A program made the translations under genes and the position numbers. Below are positions 18,212-27,281 of a stretch of DNA of 64,000 bases, one piece after another (position 1 is the stretch's first letter; each line of letters opens with the position of its first letter). The stretch is from Mycobacterium colombiense. Lineage in GTDB: Bacteria; Actinomycetota; Actinomycetes; Mycobacteriales; Mycobacteriaceae. The notes under the pieces were generated by a model. It had not been told where the DNA came from. It did not search any database and saw only the letters and a program-made list of their open reading frames with translations. Location: assembly GCF_001665835.1 (NCBI RefSeq), contig NZ_LZSX01000073.1, positions 62,001 to 126,000 on the forward strand, in the 5' to 3' direction.

Positions 18212-19339
18212 GTGTTCTCTGATTCCCTCACCGCTGCGATCGCAGAGGCCGAGCAGTTGGTGGCCGATGCACCGTTCATCGAGACCGAAGCCGACCTGCT
18301 CGAAGGATTGCAGTACCTAGCCGGCTGTATCTCGGGCTGCATTCATCTGGCCGTGGACTACGACCGCGACCATCCCTTCCTGCAGTCGGGTACCGGGCCG
18401 TTCACCAAGATGGGCCTGGACAACCCCGACACCCTCTACTTCGGTACCCGGGTGCACGCCAACCACGACTACGTGGTCACGGGCAGGCGCGGGACCACCA
18501 CCGACCTGAGTTTCCAGCTACTCGGCGGCGAGTACACCGACGACTTCGTGCCCGTCAGCCAGGCCGCGTTCGACGACCGCGAGCTTGAGATCGCGCCCGA
18601 CGGCAGCTTCGAGTGGCGGGTGCGGCCGACGAGTCCCGGGCAACTGGTGATCCGCGAGGTGTACGGCGACTGGGCGGCGCAGCGCGGCACGCTGGCGATC
18701 TCCCGGCTCGACACGGCAGGCACCGCACCGCCGCCCTTGACCCGTGAGCTCATCGAAAAGCGTTACGCCACAGCGGGAAAGCAGCTTGTCCAGCGGGTGA
18801 AGACCTGGCTGCAATTCCCCCAATGGTTTTATCTCGACCTGCCGGTCAACACCATGGTGCCGCCGCGGCTGACTCCGGGCGGACTGTCCACGCAGTACTC
18901 GTCGGTCGGCCATTTCGACCTGCGACCGGATCAGGCGATGGTCATCACCATCCCGGTCTCCGACGCGCCCTACCTCGGCTTCCAGCTGGGCAGCCTCTGG
19001 TACATCTCGCTGGACTACATCAACCACCAAACCTCGCTGAACAACACTCAGGCGCAGGCGGATCCGGACGGCAAGGTCCGCATCGTCGTCGCCGAGCAGA
19101 ACCCGGGAGTGACCAACTGGGCCGAGACGGTCGGCCACCGGCGTGGCTTCCTGCAGTTCCGCTGGCAGCGGGTGTCGCGTCAGCTCACCGACGCCGACGG
19201 TCCGACCGTCGAGGTGGTAGACATCGACAAGGTTCCGGCGGCGTTGCCGTACTTCGAGCACAACAAGATTTCGGAGGACGACTGGCGCGCCCGAATTGCC
19301 CTGCGCCACCAACAGATTCAGGCAAGGATGCTGGGATGA
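18212..19339 (+). CDS. Rv3531c-like protein, DUF1214-type, KstR regulon
   Basis: A 375-aa protein. The GTG start at 18212 sits 10 nt after a perfect KstR box and has no Shine-Dalgarno, so the transcript is probably leaderless. The C-terminal half (GYLGFQLGSLWYISLDYINHQ-like region, residues about 245-275, then QFRWQRVSRQLTD) resembles DUF1214 proteins. No catalytic residues can be named. First gene of a three-gene operon with an SDR (4-nt overlap) and a sulfotransferase; strictly in the KstR regulon, so a sterol-related role is inferred. Confidence 0.82.
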   Translation: MFSDSLTAAIAEAEQLVADAPFIETEADLLEGLQYLAGCISGCIHLAVDYDRDHPFLQSGTGPFTKMGLDNPDTLYFGTRVHANHDYVVTGRRGTTTDLSFQLLGGEYTDDFVPVSQAAFDDRELEIAPDGSFEWRVRPTSPGQLVIREVYGDWAAQRGTLAISRLDTAGTAPPPLTRELIEKRYATAGKQLVQRVKTWLQFPQWFYLDLPVNTMVPPRLTPGGLSTQYSSVGHFDLRPDQAMVITIPVSDAPYLGFQLGSLWYISLDYINHQTSLNNTQAQADPDGKVRIVVAEQNPGVTNWAETVGHRRGFLQFRWQRVSRQLTDADGPTVEVVDIDKVPAALPYFEHNKISEDDWRARIALRHQQIQARMLG

Positions 19340-20118
19340 CGAAGTTGCTCGACGGCAAGGTAGTGGTGATCAGCGGCGTCGGCCCGGGTCTGGGCACGAC
19401 GCTGGCGCACCGATGCACGCGAGAAGGCGCCGACCTGGTGCTGGCGGCCCGCACGCCGGAACGCCTGGACGACGTCGCCAAGCAGATCGCCGACCTCGGA
19501 GGCCGTGCGACAACGGTGCGCACCGACATCACCGAGGACGACCAGGTGAGCAACCTGGTCGATGCCACCTTGGAGGCCTACGGCAAGGTCGACGTGCTGA
19601 TCAACAACGCGTTCCGGGTGCCGTCGCTGAAACCATTCTCGGGCACCAGCTTTCAGCATATCCGCGACGCGATCGAACTCAGCGCGCTCGGCGCACTGCG
19701 GCTCATCCAGGGGTTCACGCCGGCGCTGGCCGAGTCGAAGGGCTCGATCGTCAACGTCAACTCCATGGTGCTGCGGCACTCGCAGGCGAAGTACGGCGCC
19801 TACAAGATGGCCAAGTCCGCGCTGCTGTCCATGTCGCATTCGCTGGCCACCGAGCTGGGTGAGCAGGGGATCCGGGTCAATTCCGTTGCACCCGGCTACA
19901 TCTGGGGCGAGACGCTGCAGGGCTACTTCAACCACCAGGCCGGCAAGTACGGCACCACGGCCGAGCAGATCTACCAGGCCACCGCGGCCGACTCCGACCT
20001 GAAGCGGCTACCGACCGAGGACGAGGTGGCCTCGGCGATCTTGTTCATGGCCAGCGACCTGTCCAGCGGCATCACCGGGCAGACCCTGGACGTCAATTGC
20101 GGGGAGTACCACACCTAA
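19336..20118 (+). CDS. Short-chain dehydrogenase (Rv3530c-like)
   Basis: A 260-aa SDR with ATG 19336 in a 4-nt overlap. VVISGVGPGLGTTLAHR is a slightly unusual dinucleotide-binding motif, NNA is at the usual place, and the active site is NVNSMVLRHSQAKYGAYKMAKSAL, split as Ser and YKMAK. It corresponds to Mtb Rv3530c. Substrate unknown; operon context suggests a hydroxysteroid or sterol-derived alcohol. Its stop overlaps the sulfotransferase start by 1 nt. Confidence 0.87.
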   Translation: MTKLLDGKVVVISGVGPGLGTTLAHRCTREGADLVLAARTPERLDDVAKQIADLGGRATTVRTDITEDDQVSNLVDATLEAYGKVDVLINNAFRVPSLKPFSGTSFQHIRDAIELSALGALRLIQGFTPALAESKGSIVNVNSMVLRHSQAKYGAYKMAKSALLSMSHSLATELGEQGIRVNSVAPGYIWGETLQGYFNHQAGKYGTTAEQIYQATAADSDLKRLPTEDEVASAILFMASDLSSGITGQTLDVNCGEYHT

Positions 20119-21263
20119 TGGCAGAACGCACCGATGTCGGTACCGTTGACGACCTGAAGGCGTCGGCCAGCAAGATGATCGGGCTGGACGATTTCGGCAG
20201 CAACGACGACAACTACCTCGAAGCGCTGGAAGTTCTGCTGGACTCCTACCGGCGCGACGCCGACTTGACGCCGTTGGGCAGCAAGATGAATCGGTTCTTC
20301 TTGCGCGGTGCGCTGGTTGCCAGGCTGCTTTCCGAATCTGCCTGGAAGCAATACCCGCAGCACGCGGACGTCGCCATCGAGCGGCCGATCTTCGTCACCG
20401 GGCTGGTGCGCACCGGCACCACTGCCTTGCATCGGCTGCTCGGCGCCGATCCCGCGCACCAGGGCCTGCATCTGTGGTTGGCCGAATTTCCGCAGCCGCG
20501 CCCGCCTCGTGAAACCTGGGATTCCAACCCGTTTTACAGCCAACTGAACGCACAGTTCGAGAAGCATCATGCCGAAAACCCCGACTACACGGGTCTGCAT
20601 TTCATGGCGGCGTACGAGCTGGAGGAGTGCTGGCAGCTGCTGCGGCAGTCGGTGCATTCGGCGTCCTATGAGACGCTGGCGCACCTGCCCACCTACTCGC
20701 AGTGGCTGTCCCAGCAGGACTGGACGCCGTCATATCAGCGGCACCGCCGCAACCTTCAGTTGATCGGGCTCAACGACGCCGACAAACGGTGGGTGCTGAA
20801 GAATCCCAGCCACCTGTTCGCGTTGGACGCGTTGATGGCGACCTATCCCGACGCGTTGGTGATCCAGACTCATCGTCCGGTCGAAACAATCATGGCCTCG
20901 ATGTGCTCGCTGGCGCAGCACACCGCCGAGGGATGGTCGACGTCGTTCACCGGCGCCCAAATCGGTGCTGACGCAATGGAAACGTGGTCGCGAGGCCTGG
21001 AGCGGTTCAACACCGCGCGGGCCAAATACAGCCCGTCGCAGTTCTACGACGTGGACTACAAAGAGTTGATCGCCGACCCGATGGGCACTGTGGCCGACAT
21101 CTACCGGCACTTCGGCTTGACGTTGACCGAAGAGGCGAAGGCTGCCATGGAAAAGACCCATGCCGACAGCCAGTCCGGCGCGCGGGCGCCCAAGCACACC
21201 TACTCGCTGGCCGACTACGGCCTCAGCACCGAGACGGTCAAGGAGCGGTTCGCGGGCCTGTAA
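20118..21263 (+). CDS. Sulfotransferase-family protein (Rv3529c-like)
   Basis: A 381-aa protein with ATG 20118 (TAATG overlap with the SDR). The PAPS 5'-phosphosulfate loop is seen as FVTGLVRTGTTALHRLLGAD, and the 3'-phosphate-binding region as HRPVETIMASMCSL. These define the sulfotransferase 3 (Stf-like) family that uses PAPS as donor. Its acceptor is unknown; location in a KstR-led operon suggests a steroid or lipid alcohol (inference). Last gene of the operon. Confidence 0.85.
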   Translation: MAERTDVGTVDDLKASASKMIGLDDFGSNDDNYLEALEVLLDSYRRDADLTPLGSKMNRFFLRGALVARLLSESAWKQYPQHADVAIERPIFVTGLVRTGTTALHRLLGADPAHQGLHLWLAEFPQPRPPRETWDSNPFYSQLNAQFEKHHAENPDYTGLHFMAAYELEECWQLLRQSVHSASYETLAHLPTYSQWLSQQDWTPSYQRHRRNLQLIGLNDADKRWVLKNPSHLFALDALMATYPDALVIQTHRPVETIMASMCSLAQHTAEGWSTSFTGAQIGADAMETWSRGLERFNTARAKYSPSQFYDVDYKELIADPMGTVADIYRHFGLTLTEEAKAAMEKTHADSQSGARAPKHTYSLADYGLSTETVKERFAGL

Positions 21264-21294
21264 GTCACAGGCGCCACCCGGGCGCGACGTTCGC

Positions 21295-21759
21295 TCAGTC
21301 GTCGTCCGGCTCGTCGTCGAGATAACCCTCGGCGACCGCATGTTCAATGCTGTCACCGAGTTTCGGGCACGACTTCGTGCGTGCGGTATCGCCCCCGGAC
21401 TCGCGCACCTCGGTGAAGTACGCGCAGCGCTGCAACGCCTCGGTGTTCCATTGCACCGCGGTGTGTCCCGGCCCGAGCCTGCGAACGGTGACCCGCACGT
21501 GGCAGAACCGGCAGTCCACCGGCAGCAGGCCCGAGTTCAGGTAACGCTCGCGGTCTGCGCGACTGGCCACGGCCACCGCCGCGGCGCGCTGTGGGTCATT
21601 GGCGAAATCCGTTGATTTCGACGCTAAACGAGAACGAGCTCCGCCCTTGCGCTCGGGACCGGCCGGATGCTCGTCGTGGTCGTGATGATCGCCATGCAGC
21701 AACAACATCGACCGCGCAAGCTGATCGACGTCAGGTACCGCCGGCTGATCGTCGCCCAT
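21295..21759 (-). CDS. Conserved hypothetical, His-rich and Cys pair (Rv3527-like)
   Basis: A 154-aa protein starting at ATG 21759, immediately downstream of kshA (5 nt). A His/Asp-rich stretch HGDHHDHDEH lies near residues 22-31 and a CRFC pair in the middle, plus two further cysteines (RCAYF, SCPKL). The acidic tail is EPDDD. The pattern suggests metal binding but no known domain is recognised. It matches the position of Mtb Rv3527, downstream of kshA, and is probably co-transcribed with it. Confidence 0.78.
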   Translation of the reverse strand: MGDDQPAVPDVDQLARSMLLLHGDHHDHDEHPAGPERKGGARSRLASKSTDFANDPQRAAAVAVASRADRERYLNSGLLPVDCRFCHVRVTVRRLGPGHTAVQWNTEALQRCAYFTEVRESGGDTARTKSCPKLGDSIEHAVAEGYLDDEPDDD

Positions 21760-21764
21760 GATTC

Positions 21765-22943
21765 CTAGTGTTGCTTGGCCGGCACGTCGTCGGTGACCGT
21801 CTCGTCGGCCTCGGAGTCTTTGGTCTTGAGGTTCTCCTCGACCTCGGCATTCCAGTACTCGTTGGCACGGGTGGTGTCCACCTCGATCTCGAAGCGCTCC
21901 ACCATTTCCGGCTCGATGTCGGCGACGTCGACGTAGAACTGCTGGTACCAGCGGCGCAGCTGGTAGACCGCACCGTCCTCCTCGACCAGCAGCGGATTGT
22001 CTATGCGGGTCTTGTGCTTCCAGATCTCGACGTCTTGCAGGAAGCCCTTGCTGACGCCCTCGGTGAACACCTTCGACAGCTTGTCGGTCATCTTTTCGTC
22101 CATGCCCTTGGGCTTTTCGACGATGACACCCCACTGCAGCATGAACGAGTTCTGGGTCACCGGGTAGTGGCAGTTGATCAGGATCGACTCGGCCTTGTAG
22201 CCGCCGTAGCTGTTGTGCAGCCAGTTGATCATGAACGACGGCCCGAAGTAGGACGCCTCCGAATCCAGGTGCGCTTCACCGTACGACGTGCCGAGGTCGT
22301 TGACGTCGGGCCGGCCCACGTTGTGCAGGTACTGCGACGCGATGTGGCCCTCGAAGACGTTCTTGAAGTACGTCGGCAATCCGAAGTGGATGTAGAAGAA
22401 GTGCGCCATGTCGGTGACGTTGTCGATGATGTCGCGGCAGTTGGACCCCTCGATGAGGATCCTGTTCCAGCGCCACTCGGTCCACTCGTCGCTGTGGGAT
22501 TCGGGGATGTCCGGAATGCGCACGGCGGGGTCCGGCGGATTGTTCTCGTGGTCGTGCCAGACGAACAGCAGGCCGCCGCGCACGTCGGTCGTCCACGACC
22601 GGGTCCGCGCGGTCTTGGGTGTGCGCTTGGCGTAGGGGACCAGCTTGCAGCGGCCGTCGCCGCCCCAGCGCCAGTCATGGAACGGGCAGGCGACCTCATC
22701 GCCCTTGATGGTGCCCTCCGTCAGGTCCCCGCCCATGTGGCGGCAGTACCCGTCGAGAACCTTGATGTCCCCCTGCGAGTCGGCGAACACCACCAGCTTG
22801 GTGCCGAACGCCTCGATCGAGTGCGGCTTACCGTCCTGGAAGTCCTTGGCAACGCCCAGGCAGTGCCAGCCGCGGGCGTATCTGGTCGGCAAGTCGCCGG
22901 GATCGATTTCCCGGATGCCGACCGACTTGGTGTCGGTACTCAC
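21765..22943 (-). CDS. kshA: KshA, 3-ketosteroid 9-alpha-hydroxylase oxygenase
   Basis: A 392-aa Rieske oxygenase. The Rieske [2Fe-2S] ligands are Cys67-x-His69 and Cys86-x2-His89 (YCRHMGGDL, ACPFHDW). The mononuclear iron histidines are in NVTDMAHFFYIHFG. With reductase KshB (not in this window) it 9-alpha-hydroxylates 3-ketosteroids, opening ring B together with KstD. The GTG start at 22943 lies 30 nt from a KstR box at 22974. Confidence 0.95.
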   Translation of the reverse strand: MSTDTKSVGIREIDPGDLPTRYARGWHCLGVAKDFQDGKPHSIEAFGTKLVVFADSQGDIKVLDGYCRHMGGDLTEGTIKGDEVACPFHDWRWGGDGRCKLVPYAKRTPKTARTRSWTTDVRGGLLFVWHDHENNPPDPAVRIPDIPESHSDEWTEWRWNRILIEGSNCRDIIDNVTDMAHFFYIHFGLPTYFKNVFEGHIASQYLHNVGRPDVNDLGTSYGEAHLDSEASYFGPSFMINWLHNSYGGYKAESILINCHYPVTQNSFMLQWGVIVEKPKGMDEKMTDKLSKVFTEGVSKGFLQDVEIWKHKTRIDNPLLVEEDGAVYQLRRWYQQFYVDVADIEPEMVERFEIEVDTTRANEYWNAEVEENLKTKDSEADETVTDDVPAKQH

Positions 22944-22973
22944 CTGTCACCTCCAACTCACTGGGCCTCTAAC

Positions 22974-22987
22974 TAGAACACGTTACA
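22974..22987. promoter_or_regulatory. KstR operator (kshA promoter)
   Basis: TAGAACACGTTACA, 30 nt upstream of the kshA start and 71 nt before the divergent gamma-carbonic anhydrase gene. It is closer to kshA; whether it also affects the rightward gene is open. Confidence 0.85.
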
Positions 22988-23058
22988 GTTTTGCGGCGGG
23001 AGCGCGCAACGACGGCGAGCCTGGCCATGACATATGCGCGCTGGGGTATATCTAAACG

Positions 23059-23583
23059 ATGCCGCTGTTTGCGTTCGAGGGCCGCAGGCCACGGGTCGAT
23101 CCCACCGCTTTCGTGGCCCCGACGGCCACGCTGATCGGCGACGTCGTGGTGGAGGCGGGGGCCTCGGTCTGGTTCAACGCCGTATTGCGCGGCGACTACG
23201 GGCCCATCGTGGTGCGCGAGGGCGCCAACGTCCAAGACGGGTCGGTTTTGCACGCGCCTCCCGGTATCCCGGTCGACATCGGTCCCGGTGCCACGGTCGC
23301 GCATCTGTGCGTCATCCACGGGGTTCACGTCGGGCAGGAGGCGCTGATCGCGAACCACGCCACCGTGCTGGACGGGGCGGTGATCGGCGCGCGCAGCCTG
23401 GTCGCCGCGCACTCGCTGGTGACGGCCGGGACCCAGATTCCGCCCGGGATGCTGGCCGTCGGCGCCCCGGCCCAGATCAGGGGACCGGTCGCCGGGACCG
23501 GCGCCGAGATGTGGATCAAGCTGAACCCGCAGGCCTATCGCGACCTCGCCCTGCGGCATCTGGCCGGGCTGGATCCGCTCTAG
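23059..23583 (+). CDS. Gamma-carbonic anhydrase-type hexapeptide-repeat protein (Rv3525c-like)
   Basis: A 174-aa left-handed beta-helix protein with I/V-G-x4 hexapeptide repeats from about residue 20 to 135. Three histidines, His65 (SVLHAPP), His82 and His87 (ATVAHLCVIHG), are at the spacing of the gamma-CA zinc site. Catalytic activity is not assured for this family (many are PaaY-like). It runs divergent from kshA and convergent with the NTF2-like gene, overlapping it by 4 nt. Confidence 0.86.
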   Translation: MPLFAFEGRRPRVDPTAFVAPTATLIGDVVVEAGASVWFNAVLRGDYGPIVVREGANVQDGSVLHAPPGIPVDIGPGATVAHLCVIHGVHVGQEALIANHATVLDGAVIGARSLVAAHSLVTAGTQIPPGMLAVGAPAQIRGPVAGTGAEMWIKLNPQAYRDLALRHLAGLDPL

Positions 23584-23987
23584 ACCTTGCGGGTGTTGGC
23601 CGCCGCGCGCTCCATCTCCCAGTAGGCGCGCAGGGCCACCATCTTGCCCTCGGCGTCGACCCGGTAGGTGAAGACGCCCTCGGCGGTCGTCTGGTACTCA
23701 CCCGTCGTGATGAGGATGTGGCCCACGTTGGCTTCCTCGTTGCCGCACTGGTACGTGTCGCGGAAGAAGAACTCGATCTTCGTGGTGGGGGCGATGGCCT
23801 TGTCCCAGAAGGCCGAAATCGCGTCGCGGCCGCGGTGCCCCAGGCCTTCCGGGTCGAATACCGAAGGCCCGATCGGGTCCTCGACGATGGCGTCGTCGGC
23901 GAACACCGCCAGCCAGGCGTCCTTGTTCCGGGCCGCCACCGCCTCGCGGGAGCGGCGCCCGGCCTCGTGCGCGGGATGCCCGCTCAC
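23580..23987 (-). CDS. NTF2/SnoaL-like protein downstream of ltp3
   Basis: A 135-aa protein, GTG start at 23987 in a GTGA overlap with the ltp3 stop. The NTF2-like fold is suggested by RSREAVAARNKDAWLAVFADDAIVEDPIG, repeated in many ketosteroid-isomerase-like proteins, and the ending VALRAYWEMERAAA. The tight coupling to ltp3/ltp4 suggests a step in the same pathway, perhaps isomerisation or dehydration of a sterol-CoA. I recall a membrane protein (Rv3524) here in Mtb rather than this gene. Confidence 0.8.
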   Translation of the reverse strand: MSGHPAHEAGRRSREAVAARNKDAWLAVFADDAIVEDPIGPSVFDPEGLGHRGRDAISAFWDKAIAPTTKIEFFFRDTYQCGNEEANVGHILITTGEYQTTAEGVFTYRVDAEGKMVALRAYWEMERAAANTRKV

Positions 23988-25183
23988 GCATCGACCTTCT
24001 GGGCCGCGGGCTTGTCGGCGCCCACCACCCACATCGAGTAGTACTGCGAGCCACCGCCGTAGGCGTGTCCCAACGCCTTTCGCGCGTTGGGCACCTGGTG
24101 GTCGCCACCCTTGCCCATCACCTGAATGGCCGCTTCGGCGAAGCGAATCAGGCCGGAGGCGCCGATCGGGTTCGACGACAGCACGCCGCCCGACGGGTTC
24201 ACCGGCAGCCGGCCGCCGATCTTGGTTTCGCCGGCCTCGGTGAGTTTCCAGCCCTCGCCCTCGGCGGCAAAGCCGAGGTTTTCCAACCACATCGGCTCGA
24301 ACCAGGAGAACGGCACGTAGATCTCCGCGGCGTCGATCTCGTCGATCGGGCTCTCGATGCCGGCGGCCTTCCACAGCGCCGCGGACGCGTCGCGGCCGGC
24401 CTGCGGGCTGACCTGGTCGCGTCCGGAGAACTGCAGCGGCTCGGTGCGCAACGCGGTGGCGTGAATCCAGGCCACCGGATGTCCTTGCGCCAGGCGGGCT
24501 TCGGCGGCCTCCTCGTTGCCGATCACGACGGCGGCGGCGCCGTCGGACGACGGGCAGGTCTCGTCGTAGCGGATCGGGTCCCACAGCATGGGCGACGACA
24601 TCACCTTCTCGACCGTGATGTCGGGTTGGTGCAGGTGCGCCAGCGGGTTCTTGCTGCCGTTGAGCCGATCCTTCACCGCGACAATGGCACCGATGTTCGT
24701 CGGCGCACCGGACCGGCGGATGTACGAGCGCACGTGCGGCGCGAAGTAGCCACCCGCGCCGGCGCCCACCGGCTTGATGAAGGGGATCGGAATCGACAAC
24801 GCCCACATGGCATTTGATTCCGACTGCTTCTCCCAGGCCATCGCGAGCACGCGCCGGTACTTGCCGGACTGCACCAGGCTGGCGGCCACCACCCCGGTGG
24901 ACCCACCGACCGATCCCGCGGTGTGCACGCGGATCAGCGGCTTGCCCGTGGCGCCCATGGCGTCGGCCATGAACAGCTCGGGCATCATGACGCCCTCGAA
25001 GAAATCCGGCGCCTTGCCGACCACGACGGCATCGATGTCGTCGAACGTGCTGCCGGAGTCGGCGAGCGCCCGGTCGATCGCCTCGCGCACCAGGCCGTTC
25101 ATCGAAACGTCTTGGCGTTTGGCGACGTACTTCGTCTGTCCGGTACCTAGTACCGCAGCGACGTTTGGCCCTGCACCGGCCAT
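23984..25183 (-). CDS. ltp3: Ltp3, thiolase-fold lipid-transfer/aldolase-like protein
   Basis: A 399-aa SCP-x/thiolase-like protein, near-identical in feel to Mtb Rv3523. The fold's C-terminal segment KIGGRLPVNPSGGVLSSNPIGASG is present. At the usual nucleophile-cysteine position the sequence reads VHTAGSVGGSTG, with no cysteine, so it is probably not a classical thiolase; a retro-aldolase role like Ltp2 is an inference. Start ATG 25183 overlaps the ltp4 stop by 1 nt. Member of the leftward DUF35-ltp4-ltp3-NTF2 operon behind the KstR box at 27268. Confidence 0.9.
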   Translation of the reverse strand: MAGAGPNVAAVLGTGQTKYVAKRQDVSMNGLVREAIDRALADSGSTFDDIDAVVVGKAPDFFEGVMMPELFMADAMGATGKPLIRVHTAGSVGGSTGVVAASLVQSGKYRRVLAMAWEKQSESNAMWALSIPIPFIKPVGAGAGGYFAPHVRSYIRRSGAPTNIGAIVAVKDRLNGSKNPLAHLHQPDITVEKVMSSPMLWDPIRYDETCPSSDGAAAVVIGNEEAAEARLAQGHPVAWIHATALRTEPLQFSGRDQVSPQAGRDASAALWKAAGIESPIDEIDAAEIYVPFSWFEPMWLENLGFAAEGEGWKLTEAGETKIGGRLPVNPSGGVLSSNPIGASGLIRFAEAAIQVMGKGGDHQVPNARKALGHAYGGGSQYYSMWVVGADKPAAQKVDA

Positions 25184-26247
25184 CAGTTCTTTCCTTCCAT
25201 CACCGCGACCAGGTTCTGTTGTAGCGCAGGCCCGCTGGTGGCGTGCGCCAGCACGCGCTCAGCCGACCCGTTCCAGATGTGTTGTGCCGCAAAGCCGATG
25301 CGTTCGAGACCAGCGACGAACATGGGATTGGCCGCCAGCGCGCCGCCGGACGGATTGACCTTGGTCGGTCCCGGTATCCGGATGGCTTCCTCGATGATCA
25401 GATGCTGGTGGGTAAACGGCGCGCAGATCTCGGCCACGTCGAGGTTGTCGGTCCGCCCGCCGGTGGCCACGTGCGCCGCGGCCTTGGTCGAAACGGACTC
25501 GGTGAGATCCCGCGCGCCCAGCGACGGGGTTTCGATGCGATGCTCGATCCCGGTGATCCACGCCGGGTTTTCGCGCAGCTCGCGCGCCCGGTCGCCGGCC
25601 GCGAGCACGATGGCCGCGGCGCCGTCGGTGATCGGAGCTATGTCGTGACGGCGGAGCGGGTCGGCGAAGAACGGCCGCTCGAGCAGTTCTGCCACGCTGA
25701 TCGACCCCTTCACGTTGTCCACCCGGCGCGCGTTGGCGAAGGAGTCGAAGGCCACCCGGGCCATCTGCTCCTGGGTCCACTTGCCGGTGTCGAGCCCGAT
25801 GCGCGCCTGCAGCCCGGCCATCGAGATCGAATCGGGCCACAACGGCGCGACGGTGTAGGGGTCGGTCTGCCGCGACAGGATCTGACGCAGGACGCCTGCC
25901 GAGGACTTACCGAAGCCGTACACCAGCGCGGTGTCGACCTCGCCGGTCAGGATCTTGATGTAGGCCTCGTAAAGTGCCCAGGCCGCATCCATTTCCACGT
26001 GTGATTCGTTGATCGGCGGGACGGCACCGATCGAGTCGATCGCCGAGATGAACGAAAATGCCCGTCCGGCAAGGTAATCGGATGATCCGGAACACCAGAA
26101 GCCGATGTCGGTCCTGCTGATGCCCAGCTCCTCGTACAGCTGGGCGAAGCACGGGATCAACATCTCGACACCGTTGGTGGTGCCGTCGGTGCGGCGGACA
26201 TGCGGCGCGTGGGCAAAGCCGACCACCGCAACGTTACGAGCGCTCAT
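25183..26247 (-). CDS. ltp4: Ltp4, thiolase-fold lipid-transfer/aldolase-like protein
   Basis: A 354-aa SCP-x/thiolase-like protein (Mtb Rv3522). The conserved C-terminal segment is GPTKVNPSGGALAANPMFVAG. At the nucleophile position it reads NESHVEMDAAWALYEAY, again without cysteine. Pairing with Ltp3 and with the DUF35 protein directly upstream resembles Ltp2-ChsH2, so an aldolase complex is inferred, possibly for branched (C24) sterol side chains. The start ATG is at 26247, 15 nt after the DUF35 gene stop. Confidence 0.88.
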   Translation of the reverse strand: MSARNVAVVGFAHAPHVRRTDGTTNGVEMLIPCFAQLYEELGISRTDIGFWCSGSSDYLAGRAFSFISAIDSIGAVPPINESHVEMDAAWALYEAYIKILTGEVDTALVYGFGKSSAGVLRQILSRQTDPYTVAPLWPDSISMAGLQARIGLDTGKWTQEQMARVAFDSFANARRVDNVKGSISVAELLERPFFADPLRRHDIAPITDGAAAIVLAAGDRARELRENPAWITGIEHRIETPSLGARDLTESVSTKAAAHVATGGRTDNLDVAEICAPFTHQHLIIEEAIRIPGPTKVNPSGGALAANPMFVAGLERIGFAAQHIWNGSAERVLAHATSGPALQQNLVAVMEGKN

Positions 26248-26262
26248 GTGCAGGTAAGCCCT

Positions 26263-27258
26263 TTACAGGTGGTGCTTGTAGGTGTCGTAGTCGGCGTCGG
26301 GTTCCCCGGTCGGCCGGAAGTACTCGATGTTGTCGATGCCGAATCCCCACTCCTCGCGGGGTTTCCACACCGCCTCGACGCGCATGCCCATCCGTACTTC
26401 GTGGGCGTCGATGTCGGCGACCAGATGCAGGAACGGGATGTCGGCTCCGTCGAGCAGCACGTAGGCCGCCACGTACGGCGGCTTGATGCGCTGGCCCTGG
26501 AACGGGATGTTGATGATCGCGAACGTCGTGACGGTGCCCTTGTCCGGCAGCTCCAAAAACTCGGTCGTCGGCTGACCGGTGGCCGGGTCGGCGCCATGCG
26601 GCGGGAAATAGACCTTGCCGTTTTCGCCCGTCTTCGCGCCGAGCAGCTTGCCCTGCGCGATGGCCCGCAGGTAGGCGCTCTCCTCGTGCGAGGCGCTGTG
26701 CTGGATGGTCAGCGAGACGGGCGTGACGATCATGGTCACCGGGTCTTTGTCGCCGTCCGACTGCTCGGTCACGGCCTCGGCTTCGTCGCCGAGCGCGAAA
26801 TAGGCGATGTCGGTGATGGCGCCCACCGGCTCGTCCACCCAGTGCACATGCACCCGGGTGCCGGTCTTGATGTCCTTCGGCTCACCCGCGTCCACCGCGT
26901 GGATCAGCGGGGTGTCGGCGCCGTCCAGCTTGATCAGCGCCCAGGCAAACGGCCGGTCCAGCGGCTGGCCCTCGATCGGCTCGGGCTGCCAGGTCCACGA
27001 GACCACGGTGCCGACACTGGACACCGGTACCATCTCGCCCAGCGGCTCATAGGTGACCGGGTCATATTCCGCCGGCGGAACGTGCACCCGGCCATCCGAT
27101 CCGCGCACACCCAGGACGTGGCGATCACGTAGCGCGGTGAAGAATTTGCTCAGCGTCGGTCCGACCGAACGGGTGTAGTCAAAGGACAACGTCAGTGGCG
27201 CGGCGAGCGGTGGCTCAGGGTGATCAATCAGGGGCGGGCTACTCGAGCTGGCTGTCAC
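26263..27258 (-). CDS. Tandem DUF35 (OB-fold) protein, Rv3521-like
   Basis: A 331-aa protein from GTG 27258. The frame stays open to a possible ATG at 27294, but that would place the KstR box at 27268-27281 inside the coding region, so 27258 is preferred. Two DUF35/OB domains (about residues 35-165 and 180-325) share strands such as FAWALIKLDGADTPLIHAVD and YVAAYVLLDGADIPFLHLVA. DUF35 proteins partner with thiolase-fold enzymes, here most likely Ltp3 and Ltp4 downstream. Confidence 0.85.
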   Translation of the reverse strand: MTASSSSPPLIDHPEPPLAAPLTLSFDYTRSVGPTLSKFFTALRDRHVLGVRGSDGRVHVPPAEYDPVTYEPLGEMVPVSSVGTVVSWTWQPEPIEGQPLDRPFAWALIKLDGADTPLIHAVDAGEPKDIKTGTRVHVHWVDEPVGAITDIAYFALGDEAEAVTEQSDGDKDPVTMIVTPVSLTIQHSASHEESAYLRAIAQGKLLGAKTGENGKVYFPPHGADPATGQPTTEFLELPDKGTVTTFAIINIPFQGQRIKPPYVAAYVLLDGADIPFLHLVADIDAHEVRMGMRVEAVWKPREEWGFGIDNIEYFRPTGEPDADYDTYKHHL

Positions 27259-27267
27259 GCCATCGAG

Positions 27268-27281
27268 TAGAACAGGTTCTA
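27268..27281. promoter_or_regulatory. KstR operator (Rv3521-like/F420 gene divergent promoter)
   Basis: TAGAACAGGTTCTA, palindromic except for the central AG. It lies 9 nt from the GTG at 27258 and 54 nt before the rightward ATG 27336, and can serve both. Confidence 0.87.
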
